The translations under genes and the position numbers were made by a program. Below, piece by piece: positions 9,194 to 17,918 of a stretch of DNA of 64,000 nucleotides; position 1 is the first letter of the stretch, and each line of letters begins with the position of its first letter. Location: assembly GCA_035353855.1 (NCBI GenBank), contig DAOQAK010000004.1:51634-115633 (forward strand), given 5' to 3'. This DNA comes from Bacteroidales bacterium. Its GTDB lineage: Bacteria; Bacteroidota; Bacteroidia; Bacteroidales; CG2-30-32-10. The notes beneath the pieces are model-generated. The model was not told the DNA's origin, searched no databases, and saw only the letters and a list, made by a program, of their open reading frames with translations.

Positions 9194-9227
9194 AAAAAAA
9201 GGTTTTCTGTTCGGAAAACCTTTTTTT
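9194..9227. terminator. Bidirectional terminator between DUF5689 operon and mfd
   Basis: Stem GGTTTTC (9201-9207) with GAAAACC (9214-9220), extended by A7/T7 flanks, with a six-base loop. It serves the two convergent transcripts and overlaps the last codon of mfd by about two bases. Confidence 0.85.
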
Positions 9228-12200
9228 ATTTTTTAATTTCTTCTTCGTTCAATACTTCCCGCAATCTTACCAATGCATTAGTTACAGAAAGAATGTTTTC
9301 AAAAGTTAAAGTAAGTTTTTTATTCCCCTCTCTCATGCGACATGTACGCTGATTGGCCTGAACATAATGAAGAATTTTTGTGAATATTTCTGTCTGGAAA
9401 AATGGAGAATCTTCATCGACAATAAAAAAGCCTGCCAGCTTACCACCTTTCATTACCAATTTTTCGAAACCTAATTTTTTAGCAACCCAGCGTAAACGGA
9501 TGGTATTAAAAAGTTCTGAAGTCTGCACAGGTATTGGTCCAAAACGGTCAATCAGGTTTTCGTGAAACTGTTGTAATACTTCTTCCGTTTCAATATTGTC
9601 AAGGTCTTTATAAAGTGATAAGCGTTCACGTGTACTACTCACATACGCATCAGGAATTAAAATTTCCAAATCGGTCTCAACCTGGCAATCCTTTACAAAT
9701 TCTTTAACTACGGTATCTTTAAAGTATTCTTTGAATTCTGTTTCTTTCAATTCCTGAACAGCTTCATCCAAAATTTTATGATACATCTCAAACCCTATTT
9801 CGGCAATAAAGCCGCTTTGCTCCGCCCCCAGCAGGTTTCCGGCTCCACGAATATCCAAATCGCGCATAGCTATATTAAAGCCGCTTCCTAAATCGGAAAA
9901 TTCTTCTATTGCACGTAAACGCTTTCGCGCTTCATCAGTAAGTACCGACATTGGCGGCGCCAGTAAATAACAGAATGCTTTTTTATTTGTACGCCCTACC
10001 CTGCCACGCAACTGATGCAAATCGCTAAGTCCATAGTTTTGTGCATTATTAATAATTATAGTATTGGCATTGGAAATATCCAATCCCGATTCGATAATAG
10101 TAGTGGCAACAAGCACATCATAATTGCCTTCAATAAAATCGAGCATGATTTCTTCAAGCTTATGCCCTTCCAGCTGTCCGTGACCAATTCCAATTTTCAC
10201 ATCAGGGCAAATCCGCTGAATCATTCCGGCAACTTCCTGTATATTATTAACACGATTGTGAACAAAGAAAACCTGTCCGCCTCGCGAAATCTCGTAAACA
10301 ATGGCATCGCGTATAACTTCTTCACGGAAAACATGAAGCTCGGTAATGATCGGATAACGGTTTGGCGGTGCTGTATTAATGATCGACAAATCGCGCGCAC
10401 CCATCATCGAAAATTGCAAAGTACGTGGAATGGGCGTGGCTGTAAGCGTTAACGTGTCAACATTAACTTTCATCTGTTTTAATTTTTCTTTTGCAGCCAC
10501 TCCGAACTTTTGTTCTTCATCAATCACAAGTAAACCCAAATCTTTAAATTCAACATCCTTACTTACTAACCGATGTGTTCCAATAAGAATATCAATTTTT
10601 CCTTCCTTTAATTCTTTCAATGAATTTTTAATATCTTTCGATGATTTGAACCGATTGATATAATCAACTTTACAGGGAAAATCTTTCAATCGTTCACTGA
10701 ACGTTTTATAATGCTGCAAAGCAAGAATGGTTGTAGGCACCAGTACGGCTACTTGTTTACTGTCGGCAACTGATTTGAAAGCAGCGCGTATGGCAACTTC
10801 CGTTTTCCCAAAACCCACATCACCGCAAACAAGCCTATCCATGGGGCATTCAGCCTCCATATCTTTTTTTACATCATTGGTAGCTTTTAACTGGTCAGGA
10901 GTATCTTCATAAATAAATGAGGCTTCCAGTTCTGTTTGCATGTATGTATCAGGTGAGAATTGAAAACCTTTTTCTTTCCTTCGCTCTGCATATAATTTTA
11001 TCAGGTCTTTTGCAATATCCTTAACTCGCTGTTTTGTTTTTTTCTTAAGGTTGTTCCATGCATTTGAGCCCAGCCGGTTCATTGTTGGCTCAGTTCCATC
11101 CTTCCCGATAAATTTAGAAATGCGGTGAAGGCTGTGAATACTGACATACAGCAAATCATTATCTTTATATACCAACCGAATAGCTTCCTGTTCTTTCCCG
11201 TTGACATCAATTTTTTCAAGCCCGTCATAACGCCCAATGCCATGATCGATGTGTGTTATATAATCCCCGGGTTTTAAATCATAAAGTTCTTTTAATGTTA
11301 TTGATTCTTTTTTTGCGAACCTGTCTTTCAATCGATAACGATGGTATCGTTCAAAAATCTGGTGATCAGTGTAAACAATTATTTTTAAATCATGATCGAT
11401 GAAGCCTTCATGCAGCGCAATATAAGAAGGAATAAATTCAATGCTGTTCTGTAAATTTTTACTTTTTGAAATATCATCAAAAATTGTTTCAATACGTTCA
11501 ACCTGTTTCGGGTTATCGGATAAAATGAATTGCTTATATCCTTTATCTTTATTTTGCTGAATATCCTGTATGAGCAGTTCAAAATTCTTATTAAACGAAG
11601 GTTGAGGAGAAACAGCAAAATGAATATTTTCTGCTACACCTGAAAAATAATTTCCACCTAATTCAATGATATTAAATTCAGAAATTTTTTCCAAAAAATC
11701 ATTTCCCTTTACAAATAATTCATGGGGTTCAATATGCTTTATTTCCTTACCCAACAATTGAAATGCTTCGACAGCTTTTTCAAATTCATGTTCAATTTTT
11801 TCAGAAATAAATTTTATTTCATCAATCCAAATCACTGTATCTTTTGGAAGCAGGGAAATAAAACCATCGCGCTTTTCAACCAAACTGCTATTCTGAATAT
11901 CAGGAAGAATACTGATAGAATTTAGTTTGCTAATACTTAACTGCGATTCAGGATCAAATGTTCTTAATGATTCAATAGTGTTTCCGGCAAATTCGATACG
12001 ATAAGGAAGTTCGTTGGAATATGAGAATACATCAATGATTCCACCTCTTAATGTAAACTGCCCGGGTTCAGCAACAAAATCAACTCTCTCGAAATCATAC
12101 TCTGCAAGAAATTCCATAACGAAATCAATATTCACCTGCTCGCCGGTACGAAGTTTAAAAGTATTTTTTGTCAGAAAAGATTTTGTTACAACTTTCTCTG

Positions 12201-12609
12201 CTAAAGCTTCAGGATAAGTAATGATCATATTTTTTTTTCGTCCTGAAGTGATGCGGTTAATTACTTCTGCCCGAAGCAACACATTGGCATTATCAGTATT
12301 TTCAAGCTCGTAAGCTTTACGATACGATGTAGGATAAAAAAGCACATGTTTTTTTTCGGCAGGTAATGTTTGTTCGCCAAAAATATTTTCAATATCATTT
12401 AAAAAATAGGCGGCAGATTCCTTATCGGGAAGTATTAACAAATGGGTAATAGAATCCTGTCCGAAAACAGCAGATACAATTATTGAACGCGCTGAAGCAA
12501 TAAGCCCTGAAATGTGAAAGCGTCCGTTGTTACTGTTCCCGAGTTGACGAATAATTTTTTCCGTTCGCTCATCCTTCCGGTATAAGGAAAGGAGTTCCTC
12601 TGATTTCAC
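9226..12609 (-). CDS. mfd: Transcription-repair coupling factor
   Basis: 1,127 residues, close to the E. coli length. Mfd displaces RNA polymerase stalled at DNA lesions and recruits UvrA. Visible blocks in order: UvrB-like N-terminal region (RGGIIDVFSY), RNA-polymerase-interacting domain (LKPGDYITHIDHGIGRYDGL), then the RecG-like SF2 translocase with Walker A GDVGFGKTEVA (about 594-604), DEEQ box, TATPIPRTL, GQVFFVHNR and ATTIIESGLDI, and a C-terminal TRCF domain. All motor motifs are intact. A TATCTTTG -7 box lies only about five bases before the ATG, so the transcript may be nearly leaderless. Confidence 0.97.
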   Translation of the reverse strand: MKSEELLSLYRKDERTEKIIRQLGNSNNGRFHISGLIASARSIIVSAVFGQDSITHLLILPDKESAAYFLNDIENIFGEQTLPAEKKHVLFYPTSYRKAYELENTDNANVLLRAEVINRITSGRKKNMIITYPEALAEKVVTKSFLTKNTFKLRTGEQVNIDFVMEFLAEYDFERVDFVAEPGQFTLRGGIIDVFSYSNELPYRIEFAGNTIESLRTFDPESQLSISKLNSISILPDIQNSSLVEKRDGFISLLPKDTVIWIDEIKFISEKIEHEFEKAVEAFQLLGKEIKHIEPHELFVKGNDFLEKISEFNIIELGGNYFSGVAENIHFAVSPQPSFNKNFELLIQDIQQNKDKGYKQFILSDNPKQVERIETIFDDISKSKNLQNSIEFIPSYIALHEGFIDHDLKIIVYTDHQIFERYHRYRLKDRFAKKESITLKELYDLKPGDYITHIDHGIGRYDGLEKIDVNGKEQEAIRLVYKDNDLLYVSIHSLHRISKFIGKDGTEPTMNRLGSNAWNNLKKKTKQRVKDIAKDLIKLYAERRKEKGFQFSPDTYMQTELEASFIYEDTPDQLKATNDVKKDMEAECPMDRLVCGDVGFGKTEVAIRAAFKSVADSKQVAVLVPTTILALQHYKTFSERLKDFPCKVDYINRFKSSKDIKNSLKELKEGKIDILIGTHRLVSKDVEFKDLGLLVIDEEQKFGVAAKEKLKQMKVNVDTLTLTATPIPRTLQFSMMGARDLSIINTAPPNRYPIITELHVFREEVIRDAIVYEISRGGQVFFVHNRVNNIQEVAGMIQRICPDVKIGIGHGQLEGHKLEEIMLDFIEGNYDVLVATTIIESGLDISNANTIIINNAQNYGLSDLHQLRGRVGRTNKKAFCYLLAPPMSVLTDEARKRLRAIEEFSDLGSGFNIAMRDLDIRGAGNLLGAEQSGFIAEIGFEMYHKILDEAVQELKETEFKEYFKDTVVKEFVKDCQVETDLEILIPDAYVSSTRERLSLYKDLDNIETEEVLQQFHENLIDRFGPIPVQTSELFNTIRLRWVAKKLGFEKLVMKGGKLAGFFIVDEDSPFFQTEIFTKILHYVQANQRTCRMREGNKKLTLTFENILSVTNALVRLREVLNEEEIKK

Positions 12610-12613
12610 GGGA

Positions 12614-12621
12614 CAAAGATA
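12614..12621 (-). promoter_or_regulatory. -7 box directly upstream of mfd
   Basis: TATCTTTG (minus strand) fits TAnnTTTG perfectly. It ends five bases before the mfd ATG at 12609, which would place transcription start at or beside the start codon. Confidence 0.45.
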
Positions 12622-12710
12622 AAAATATTTATTTTGATTTGTACAGTATTCAAATACTTACAGGCTCTATAAAATAAATTGTATTATTTTTTATTATAAT
12701 AAAATAAAAG

Positions 12711-12718
12711 TATTTTTG
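12711..12718 (+). promoter_or_regulatory. -7 box for the ATPase/STAS/PIN cassette
   Basis: TATTTTTG, a perfect TAnnTTTG box, lies 17 bases before the ATG at 12736 in an otherwise very AT-rich stretch. A T-run sits where the -33 TTTG is expected but is not an exact match. Confidence 0.45.
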
Positions 12719-12735
12719 TTCATATATATTTATCA

Positions 12736-13623
12736 ATGTTACCAATCTACATTCCCCAAAAAGTTTGCTCAGATTATGAAGGTTATTCATTTTTTATTGA
12801 ATGCATAAGCAATTTAAAGAATGTTGAATTCGAAGATATAATATATGATTTCAATACCACTACTTGGTTTGAAGCAAATCTTTGTGCAATACTAGGCGCC
12901 ATTATTAATACAGCACAAAATAATTTAAATAATACATATATCAAAAATCTAAACCCTCACATCGAAGATATTTTAAGTAGAAATAACTTTTTAGTATCTT
13001 TTGGAGGATGGGAGTTGGTCGACACAAAAGCAACGACTGTAAAATACAGAAGAAACAAACTAACCGAAGAGAAACTGATAAAAGAATTTTTATATAATGA
13101 ATTAATAAGAAAACAGGATTTCCCTAAATTAAGCGATATTGCACAAAAAGAAATTGTAAGAAGTATTTTTGAAATATACAGTAATGCCATCATTCATGGC
13201 GACTGCCTTTATGTTTATAGTTGCGGGCAATACTATCCAAATAAAAAACCGCCACGTATCGACTTTACTATTGTTGATATGGGTAAAACCATAAAAACTA
13301 ACGTTAATACTTTTTTAAAAGGTAACTTATCAGGTAAAGAAGCAATAGAGTGGGCTGTTAAAGAACAAAATACAACAAAACCTAAAGAAGATAATATTCC
13401 TGGAGGATTAGGATTTAAATTAATTATTGATTTTATTGAACGTAATAATGGAAAAATTCAAATAGTTTCATCGGACGGTTATTGGGAATTAAACAAAGGA
13501 ACAAATCTGGCAAGCTCTTTCAGTTACGAATTTCCCGGTACTATCGTTAATCTTGAATTCAACCTTGACGACAGAAAATTTTACTATTTAAAATCCGAAA
13601 AGGCTGAAGATATTATTTTTTAA
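12736..13623 (+). CDS. STAS-like/GHKL-ATPase protein (anti-sigma-kinase-like)
   Basis: 295 residues, cytoplasmic. The N-terminal ~110 residues have a STAS-like look (EDIIYDFNTTTWFEANLCAI). Residues ~130-275 form a GHKL ATPase: N box E146...N150...H154 in FEIYSNAIIHG, G1 box D181-M-G183, G2 box GGLGFKL (223-229), and FPGT (266-269). There is no transmembrane segment, sensor domain or phospho-acceptor His box, so it is more like RsbW/SpoIIAB kinases than a classical sensor kinase. It starts a tight three-gene operon with a STAS-like protein (13 bases on) and a PIN protein, which suggests a partner-switching control unit. The activity is inferred, not shown. Confidence 0.75.
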   Translation: MLPIYIPQKVCSDYEGYSFFIECISNLKNVEFEDIIYDFNTTTWFEANLCAILGAIINTAQNNLNNTYIKNLNPHIEDILSRNNFLVSFGGWELVDTKATTVKYRRNKLTEEKLIKEFLYNELIRKQDFPKLSDIAQKEIVRSIFEIYSNAIIHGDCLYVYSCGQYYPNKKPPRIDFTIVDMGKTIKTNVNTFLKGNLSGKEAIEWAVKEQNTTKPKEDNIPGGLGFKLIIDFIERNNGKIQIVSSDGYWELNKGTNLASSFSYEFPGTIVNLEFNLDDRKFYYLKSEKAEDIIF

Positions 13624-13636
13624 TTACTTTTGTTTT

Positions 13637-13981
13637 ATGGAAATTGAAAAATACACAATAAATATCTTTAATGAAATCGGTGGGGATTCAGCAATAAGTG
13701 TTGATGATGGAGATATGATTTATAAAAAAATTGACAACGCATTATCCCAAGGACTAATAGTAATTTTAGATTTTCAAAATATAAATTTAATTATTACAGC
13801 TTTTTTAAATGCAGCAATTGGCCAACTATACAGCAAATACACAAGTGAGCAACTAAATAGTAACCTTAAACTTGAAAATATTAAACCTGAAGACGTTCTT
13901 CTTTTTATAAAGGTTATTAAAAATGCTAAAAATTATTTTGATAATCCTGAAGATTTTGAAAATACAGTAAAAGAACCGTAA
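13637..13981 (+). CDS. STAS-like protein of the DUF4325 type
   Basis: 114 residues, no signal peptide. The core strand-helix IVILDFQNINLIITAFLNAA (41-60) continuing IGQLY fits the DUF4325 STAS-like pattern, with an acidic/hydrophobic strand followed by a helix that carries the regulatory phospho-site in anti-sigma antagonists; T54 is the obvious candidate here. The gene sits 13 bases after the GHKL-ATPase gene and three bases before the PIN gene. The natural reading is that it is substrate or partner of the ATPase. No direct evidence for phosphorylation is visible. Confidence 0.75.
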   Translation: MEIEKYTINIFNEIGGDSAISVDDGDMIYKKIDNALSQGLIVILDFQNINLIITAFLNAAIGQLYSKYTSEQLNSNLKLENIKPEDVLLFIKVIKNAKNYFDNPEDFENTVKEP

Positions 13982-13984
13982 ATT

Positions 13985-14530
13985 ATGGCAAAAATTTACG
14001 ATATTACAAAATACAACCCTTCTTTTAATGAAAATCTGTTTTTCGATAATAATATTTGGGTGTTTCTTTTTTGCCCAATAGCAAATATTAGAAAAGATAA
14101 GCAAAAAGTATATTCTGAATTCTTAAAAAATGCAAGACAAAAAAGAAGTGCGATTTTTATAAACTCTCTTGTTATCTCTGAGTTCTGCAACTATTGGTTG
14201 CAAACTGAATTTAAAATTTGGAAAAAGGCAAATATAGGTAAAGAAGACTATAAAAAGGATTTTATACTAACTAACGACTTTAAGAATACAGTTGAAGAAG
14301 TTAAAATAACATTAAATAAAATATTTCAAATTGCAGAAAAAAACAATGACGACTTTAACGCAATCAATATAGAAAATATAATTACAGAATTTGGCAGTTG
14401 CGATTTTAATGATAGTTATTACATCGAATTAGCACGCCTAAAAAAATGGAAAATAGTAACTGATGATGCTGATTTCTTTAAAAATAACAAATCAGATATA
14501 GAAATAATTACTGCAAATATCCCAAAATGA
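13985..14530 (+). CDS. PIN-domain-like putative ribonuclease
   Basis: 181 residues, not otherwise recognised, but the acidic pattern of a PIN nuclease is present: D21 in FFDNNIWVFLF, E66 in VISEFCN, D140/D143 in CDFNDSYYIELA, and D160/D161/D163 in IVTDDADFF. PIN proteins cleave RNA, often as toxins whose activity is held in check by a partner. Here the upstream neighbours are an ATPase and a STAS-like protein rather than a usual VapB-like antitoxin. The start is three bases after the preceding stop, and a strong terminator follows 11 bases after the end, so the operon is closed. Confidence 0.75.
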   Translation: MAKIYDITKYNPSFNENLFFDNNIWVFLFCPIANIRKDKQKVYSEFLKNARQKRSAIFINSLVISEFCNYWLQTEFKIWKKANIGKEDYKKDFILTNDFKNTVEEVKITLNKIFQIAEKNNDDFNAINIENIITEFGSCDFNDSYYIELARLKKWKIVTDDADFFKNNKSDIEIITANIPK

Positions 14531-14540
14531 TTTTATGATA

Positions 14541-14576
14541 AAAAAACCCGCTTATGAATAATTAAGCGGGTTTTTA
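14541..14576. terminator. Bidirectional terminator after the PIN gene
   Basis: Perfect stem CCCGCTTA (14547-14554) with TAAGCGGG (14563-14570), eight-base loop, A6 before and T5 after. It separates the cassette from the convergent phosphofructokinase gene. Confidence 0.88.
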
Positions 14577-14595
14577 AATAATAATATTATTATTT

Positions 14596-15831
14596 CTATT
14601 TCGGTAAAACTACCGGAAAATCATATTTAAATTCATTTTTTTCTGGTTTCTCAAGAATGTGTGATAAGAAATTTTCGTAAGCGGGAGTAAAAGTATATTC
14701 ATCCAAATTATAATAAACTTCCTGTAAAGGGCGATTACCTATGGAACCCATATCTATAGTTGAAGTATTATATTCTTCCAGTTCAATATGACTAACCATT
14801 TTATTCATTACCGGCATAAGTCCATATTCTTCACGAAGCAAAAGATCAGCAACTTTATCAGCAAGTGTAACGGTAAGCTTACGGTCATACTCCTGGCATT
14901 TCCCTGAGCGCGGATAATATCCGGTAATCTGTGCTCTTGCTTCAATGCCTAATCTCTTTGTAATTTCAGAACCAATAACACCGCTTATCCCGCCAAAGCG
15001 TGGGTGCCCATATTCATCGGTTTCGGAACTTGCATAAACTACATCCAGTTTCCCTTCCTTATCATCATACCACCGTACACCTTCTGAAACAGCAACAACG
15101 ATAGCCTTTTTAGGAGAACTCAAATAGGCTTCTTTTACTTTTTCAAAAAATACTTCTTTACGTTCTTTTGTCATCTCAACTTCGGGAATCAAAGATATTT
15201 CAGCACCTCCGTAAAATGCGCCTCCGGTAAGCCAACCGGCATCCCTGCCCATTACTTCTAATACACATATACGTTGATGCGATTCACAGGTTGTTCTTAT
15301 ACGATTGGCAAAATCAGCAATTCCGGTTACAGCCGAAGGGAAGCCGGGACACAATACGGCTTCGATTTCTTTCCCATTGTATGCATGCATAGTGTGCGTG
15401 CGTAGGTCATTATCAATTGTTTTAGGAAAGCCAATAACAGGAATTCCTTCGGTTTCATATAATCTTTTTGCAGCGCCATTTGTATCGTCGCCGCCAATGG
15501 AAACCAATACATCAATCTTATAACGTTTAAGATTTTTTAATATCTGTGGCACCCTGCTTTCCGGGTTTTTCTTAGTAGGAAAAGGATTCGTACGACTGGA
15601 AAGCAGTGCAGTTCCTCCATACCAGCCATCATAAGGATGATGAGTTAAATTAATTATATCGCCATCGCCCAATAATCCTTTCCAGCCTTTTCGTATTCCG
15701 TATACTTTAAAACCGAGCATTGATGCACGGTTTCTTATCGATTCAATGCTGGAATTAAGCGCTGGAGTATCGCCACCTCCGGTCAAAATTGCTAAAGTCT
15801 TTCCACTGAAAATTTTATTTTTTACTGCCAT
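14596..15831 (-). CDS. pfp: PPi-type 6-phosphofructokinase
   Basis: 411 residues, PfkA superfamily. It phosphorylates fructose 6-phosphate in glycolysis. Two residues that separate PPi from ATP enzymes are visible: the nucleotide-site motif reads GGDDT (113-117), with Asp where ATP enzymes have Gly, and the catalytic loop reads PKTIDND (136-142), with Lys where ATP enzymes have Gly. MGRDAGW (194-200) of the sugar-phosphate site is intact. From these the phosphoryl donor is predicted to be pyrophosphate, making the step reversible. The N-terminal GGGDTPALN differs slightly from the common GGxxPGxN but keeps the loop. Monocistronic, with its own -7 box. Confidence 0.9.
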   Translation of the reverse strand: MAVKNKIFSGKTLAILTGGGDTPALNSSIESIRNRASMLGFKVYGIRKGWKGLLGDGDIINLTHHPYDGWYGGTALLSSRTNPFPTKKNPESRVPQILKNLKRYKIDVLVSIGGDDTNGAAKRLYETEGIPVIGFPKTIDNDLRTHTMHAYNGKEIEAVLCPGFPSAVTGIADFANRIRTTCESHQRICVLEVMGRDAGWLTGGAFYGGAEISLIPEVEMTKERKEVFFEKVKEAYLSSPKKAIVVAVSEGVRWYDDKEGKLDVVYASSETDEYGHPRFGGISGVIGSEITKRLGIEARAQITGYYPRSGKCQEYDRKLTVTLADKVADLLLREEYGLMPVMNKMVSHIELEEYNTSTIDMGSIGNRPLQEVYYNLDEYTFTPAYENFLSHILEKPEKNEFKYDFPVVLPK

Positions 15832-15848
15832 AATTATTTTGTTTTATA

Positions 15849-15856
15849 CAAAGTTA
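15849..15856 (-). promoter_or_regulatory. -7 box for the phosphofructokinase gene
   Basis: TAACTTTG on the minus strand, a perfect TAnnTTTG, 17 bases before the ATG, in the short gap after the hydroxyacid dehydrogenase gene. Confidence 0.5.
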
Positions 15857-15862
15857 AAAAAA

Positions 15863-16807
15863 TTATTTCTTAATTCCTTTTATAATTTTATCTGCCAATA
15901 CTTCTGCTAATTTAATTTTCGATTCCTTTGTCCAGCCTGCTATATGTGGTGTTAAAATTACATTGTCTGCTTTTATTAAAAATTTATATGCTTCAGGAAG
16001 CTTCGATTTTTTTAGGATTTCAAAAGATGTTTCTTCATATTCAATCACATCAAGTGCAGCGCCATTTATTTTTCCTGTTTTAAGATATTTCACCATATCA
16101 TTTGTTTTCACTACAGGTCCGCGTGATGTATTGATAAGCCAGAAATTATTTTTAAATTTCTTAATAAATTTTTCATCAACCATGTAATGTGTTTCATCAG
16201 TCAATGGGACGTGCAAACTAACAATATCAGCCTTTTTAAAAATTTCAGATAGGTTAACTTCTTTTACAAATTTATCAGAAAAATCATTTTTATACTTATC
16301 ATAAGCAATCACGTTAGCCCCGAAACCGCTTAAACGACGTGCAAAAGCGCTGCCCATATTACCGTATCCAATTATTCCGATCGTTTTTCCGTTTATTTCT
16401 TCACCCCTATTTTCCTCACGATTCCACTTTCCTGAACGAACCTGTTTATCGGCGCGGTTCATATTATTCATCAATGAAAGCAGCATTCCCAAAGCATGTT
16501 CGCCTACGGCATCACGATTGCCTTCAGGCGAATTGAAACATTTAATTTTTTTCTTTTCTGCAAATGCAACATCAATTGTTTCCATTCCGGAACCCACACG
16601 ACCAATGAATTCAAGGTTTTTAGCTATACTGATAAATGATTTGTCAATAGTAATACGGCTACGAATAATTATTCCATGATAGTAATGAATAATTTTTTCA
16701 ATTTCAGCTCGGGAAAGTTTAATTGCATCATCACAAGTAAAACCTGCATTCTCCAGCTTTTTTATCAGGATCGGATGAACTGAATCAATGATTAAAACTT
16801 TTTTCAA
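15863..16807 (-). CDS. D-2-hydroxyacid dehydrogenase (phosphoglycerate dehydrogenase-like)
   Basis: 314 residues, cytoplasmic NAD-dependent oxidoreductase. Rossmann motif G147-x-G149-x-x-G152, catalytic R229 in NTSRGPVV, an acidic catalytic residue at about E256-E258 in ALDVIEYEE, and H288 in LTPHIAGW are all in place. The protein lacks the C-terminal ACT regulatory domain of SerA, so although 3-phosphoglycerate is a plausible substrate, other 2-hydroxyacids cannot be excluded. It has its own promoter with both boxes recognisable. Confidence 0.88.
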   Translation of the reverse strand: MKKVLIIDSVHPILIKKLENAGFTCDDAIKLSRAEIEKIIHYYHGIIIRSRITIDKSFISIAKNLEFIGRVGSGMETIDVAFAEKKKIKCFNSPEGNRDAVGEHALGMLLSLMNNMNRADKQVRSGKWNREENRGEEINGKTIGIIGYGNMGSAFARRLSGFGANVIAYDKYKNDFSDKFVKEVNLSEIFKKADIVSLHVPLTDETHYMVDEKFIKKFKNNFWLINTSRGPVVKTNDMVKYLKTGKINGAALDVIEYEETSFEILKKSKLPEAYKFLIKADNVILTPHIAGWTKESKIKLAEVLADKIIKGIKK

Positions 16808-16826
16808 TTTTATATTTTTTCAAAAA

Positions 16827-16856
16827 CAAATTTACTGAGTTTTGGTTAACATCAAA
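16827..16856 (-). promoter_or_regulatory. Promoter of the hydroxyacid dehydrogenase gene
   Basis: On the minus strand TTTG (16856-16853), 18 bases, then TAAATTTG (16834-16827), matching the Bacteroidota pattern TTTG-N~19-TAnnTTTG, 20 bases upstream of the ATG. Confidence 0.6.
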
Positions 16857-16863
16857 AAGTATT

Positions 16864-17778
16864 TCAGCCTGAAATTATTTTTAATGCTTTCGGTATAATG
16901 CTTATTTCAATCGGAGAAGTACCCAGTGTTTCACCATCTGCTTCAACAGCAATGGCAGGTTCGGAATTAACTTTTATATTTTGTCCTCTATGTGTTGAAA
17001 CTTTTGGATGTTTTATAAATGAACCATCGTAAAGATTTTTTACATTCCTGATTACTTCAAATTTTGAAAGTCTATTTATCACCGTAACATCAAGTAACCC
17101 ATCATCGGCAATTGCATTTGGCACCTGCATCATGCCGCCACCACTGTATTTGCAAATACCTACATTCATGCTAAATAAATTTGAACTAAAAATATCCCCA
17201 TCAACATTTATTTCAGCATTCACATATTTAAATGAGAAAAGCGATTTAAGCAAATTAAGTAAATAAAGAAATTTCCCGCCTTTACCTTTATTCTTCTGGG
17301 TATTGACTTTTTTAACCACATCGGCGTCAAAGCCAAAGCCAGCAACGTTTACTAAATATCGTTTATAAAATTCACTTCCGTTCTTATATTTTATTAATCC
17401 AATATCCTGAATAAATATTTTATTATTTTTAATAACCTTAATCGCTTCTATAAAATTTATAGGGATATTATACATTCTGCACCAATCGTTGCCTGTACCA
17501 ACCGGAATCATTCCCAAAGTTACATCATTGCATTTTTTACTTTTAAGAATTCCGTTTGCTACTTCATTCAGTGTTCCATCACCACCAACTGCAATTATTG
17601 TTCTATACCCTTTTTCAACAGCAATATGGGCCAGGTAAATTGCATGATATGTTTTTTCTGAAAATACAAAATCGAATTTTAATTTTTCAGATTTTAAAAA
17701 TGATTCTATCAAGGGCCAGTCTTTTCGCCCTTTTCCATTACCCGCATGAGGGTTTACGATAAAAAATAATTCTTCCAT
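16864..17778 (-). CDS. Diacylglycerol kinase-family lipid kinase (YegS/DgkB-like)
   Basis: 304 residues. NPHAGNGKGR near the N-terminus, GGDGT (65-69) with NEVANG, and GTGND (94-98) are the ATP-binding and catalytic signatures of the DAGK catalytic-domain family. The C-terminal half (YSGGGMMQVPNA, DDGLLDVTVI, VEADGE) also fits. Such enzymes phosphorylate membrane lipids such as diacylglycerol, feeding them back to phospholipid synthesis. The exact lipid is not readable. Confidence 0.9.
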   Translation of the reverse strand: MEELFFIVNPHAGNGKGRKDWPLIESFLKSEKLKFDFVFSEKTYHAIYLAHIAVEKGYRTIIAVGGDGTLNEVANGILKSKKCNDVTLGMIPVGTGNDWCRMYNIPINFIEAIKVIKNNKIFIQDIGLIKYKNGSEFYKRYLVNVAGFGFDADVVKKVNTQKNKGKGGKFLYLLNLLKSLFSFKYVNAEINVDGDIFSSNLFSMNVGICKYSGGGMMQVPNAIADDGLLDVTVINRLSKFEVIRNVKNLYDGSFIKHPKVSTHRGQNIKVNSEPAIAVEADGETLGTSPIEISIIPKALKIISG

Positions 17779-17864
17779 CTAACACACAAATCCTAAATTA
17801 TTTTTAAATCTATATTTAAATTTCTTAAATAATTTTGAAGCATGAATATACAAAAATTTTCTAA

Positions 17865-17872
17865 TACCTTTG
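17865..17872 (+). promoter_or_regulatory. -7 box for the DUF2723 gene
   Basis: TACCTTTG, a perfect TAnnTTTG, 46 bases before the ATG at 17919; no properly spaced -33 box. Confidence 0.4.
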
Positions 17873-17918
17873 TTCTATTATTTTTTTAAATTTTTGTCTG
17901 GCTTACTAAAATCAAAAT

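Noticed and set aside
10015..10452. 145-codon plus-strand frame inside mfd
   Set aside because: Lies wholly antisense to conserved mfd helicase motifs; composition follows the mfd codon pattern and no family is recognisable.
11385..11618. Minus-strand 77-codon frame inside mfd
   Set aside because: Out-of-frame shadow of mfd with no independent start or similarity.
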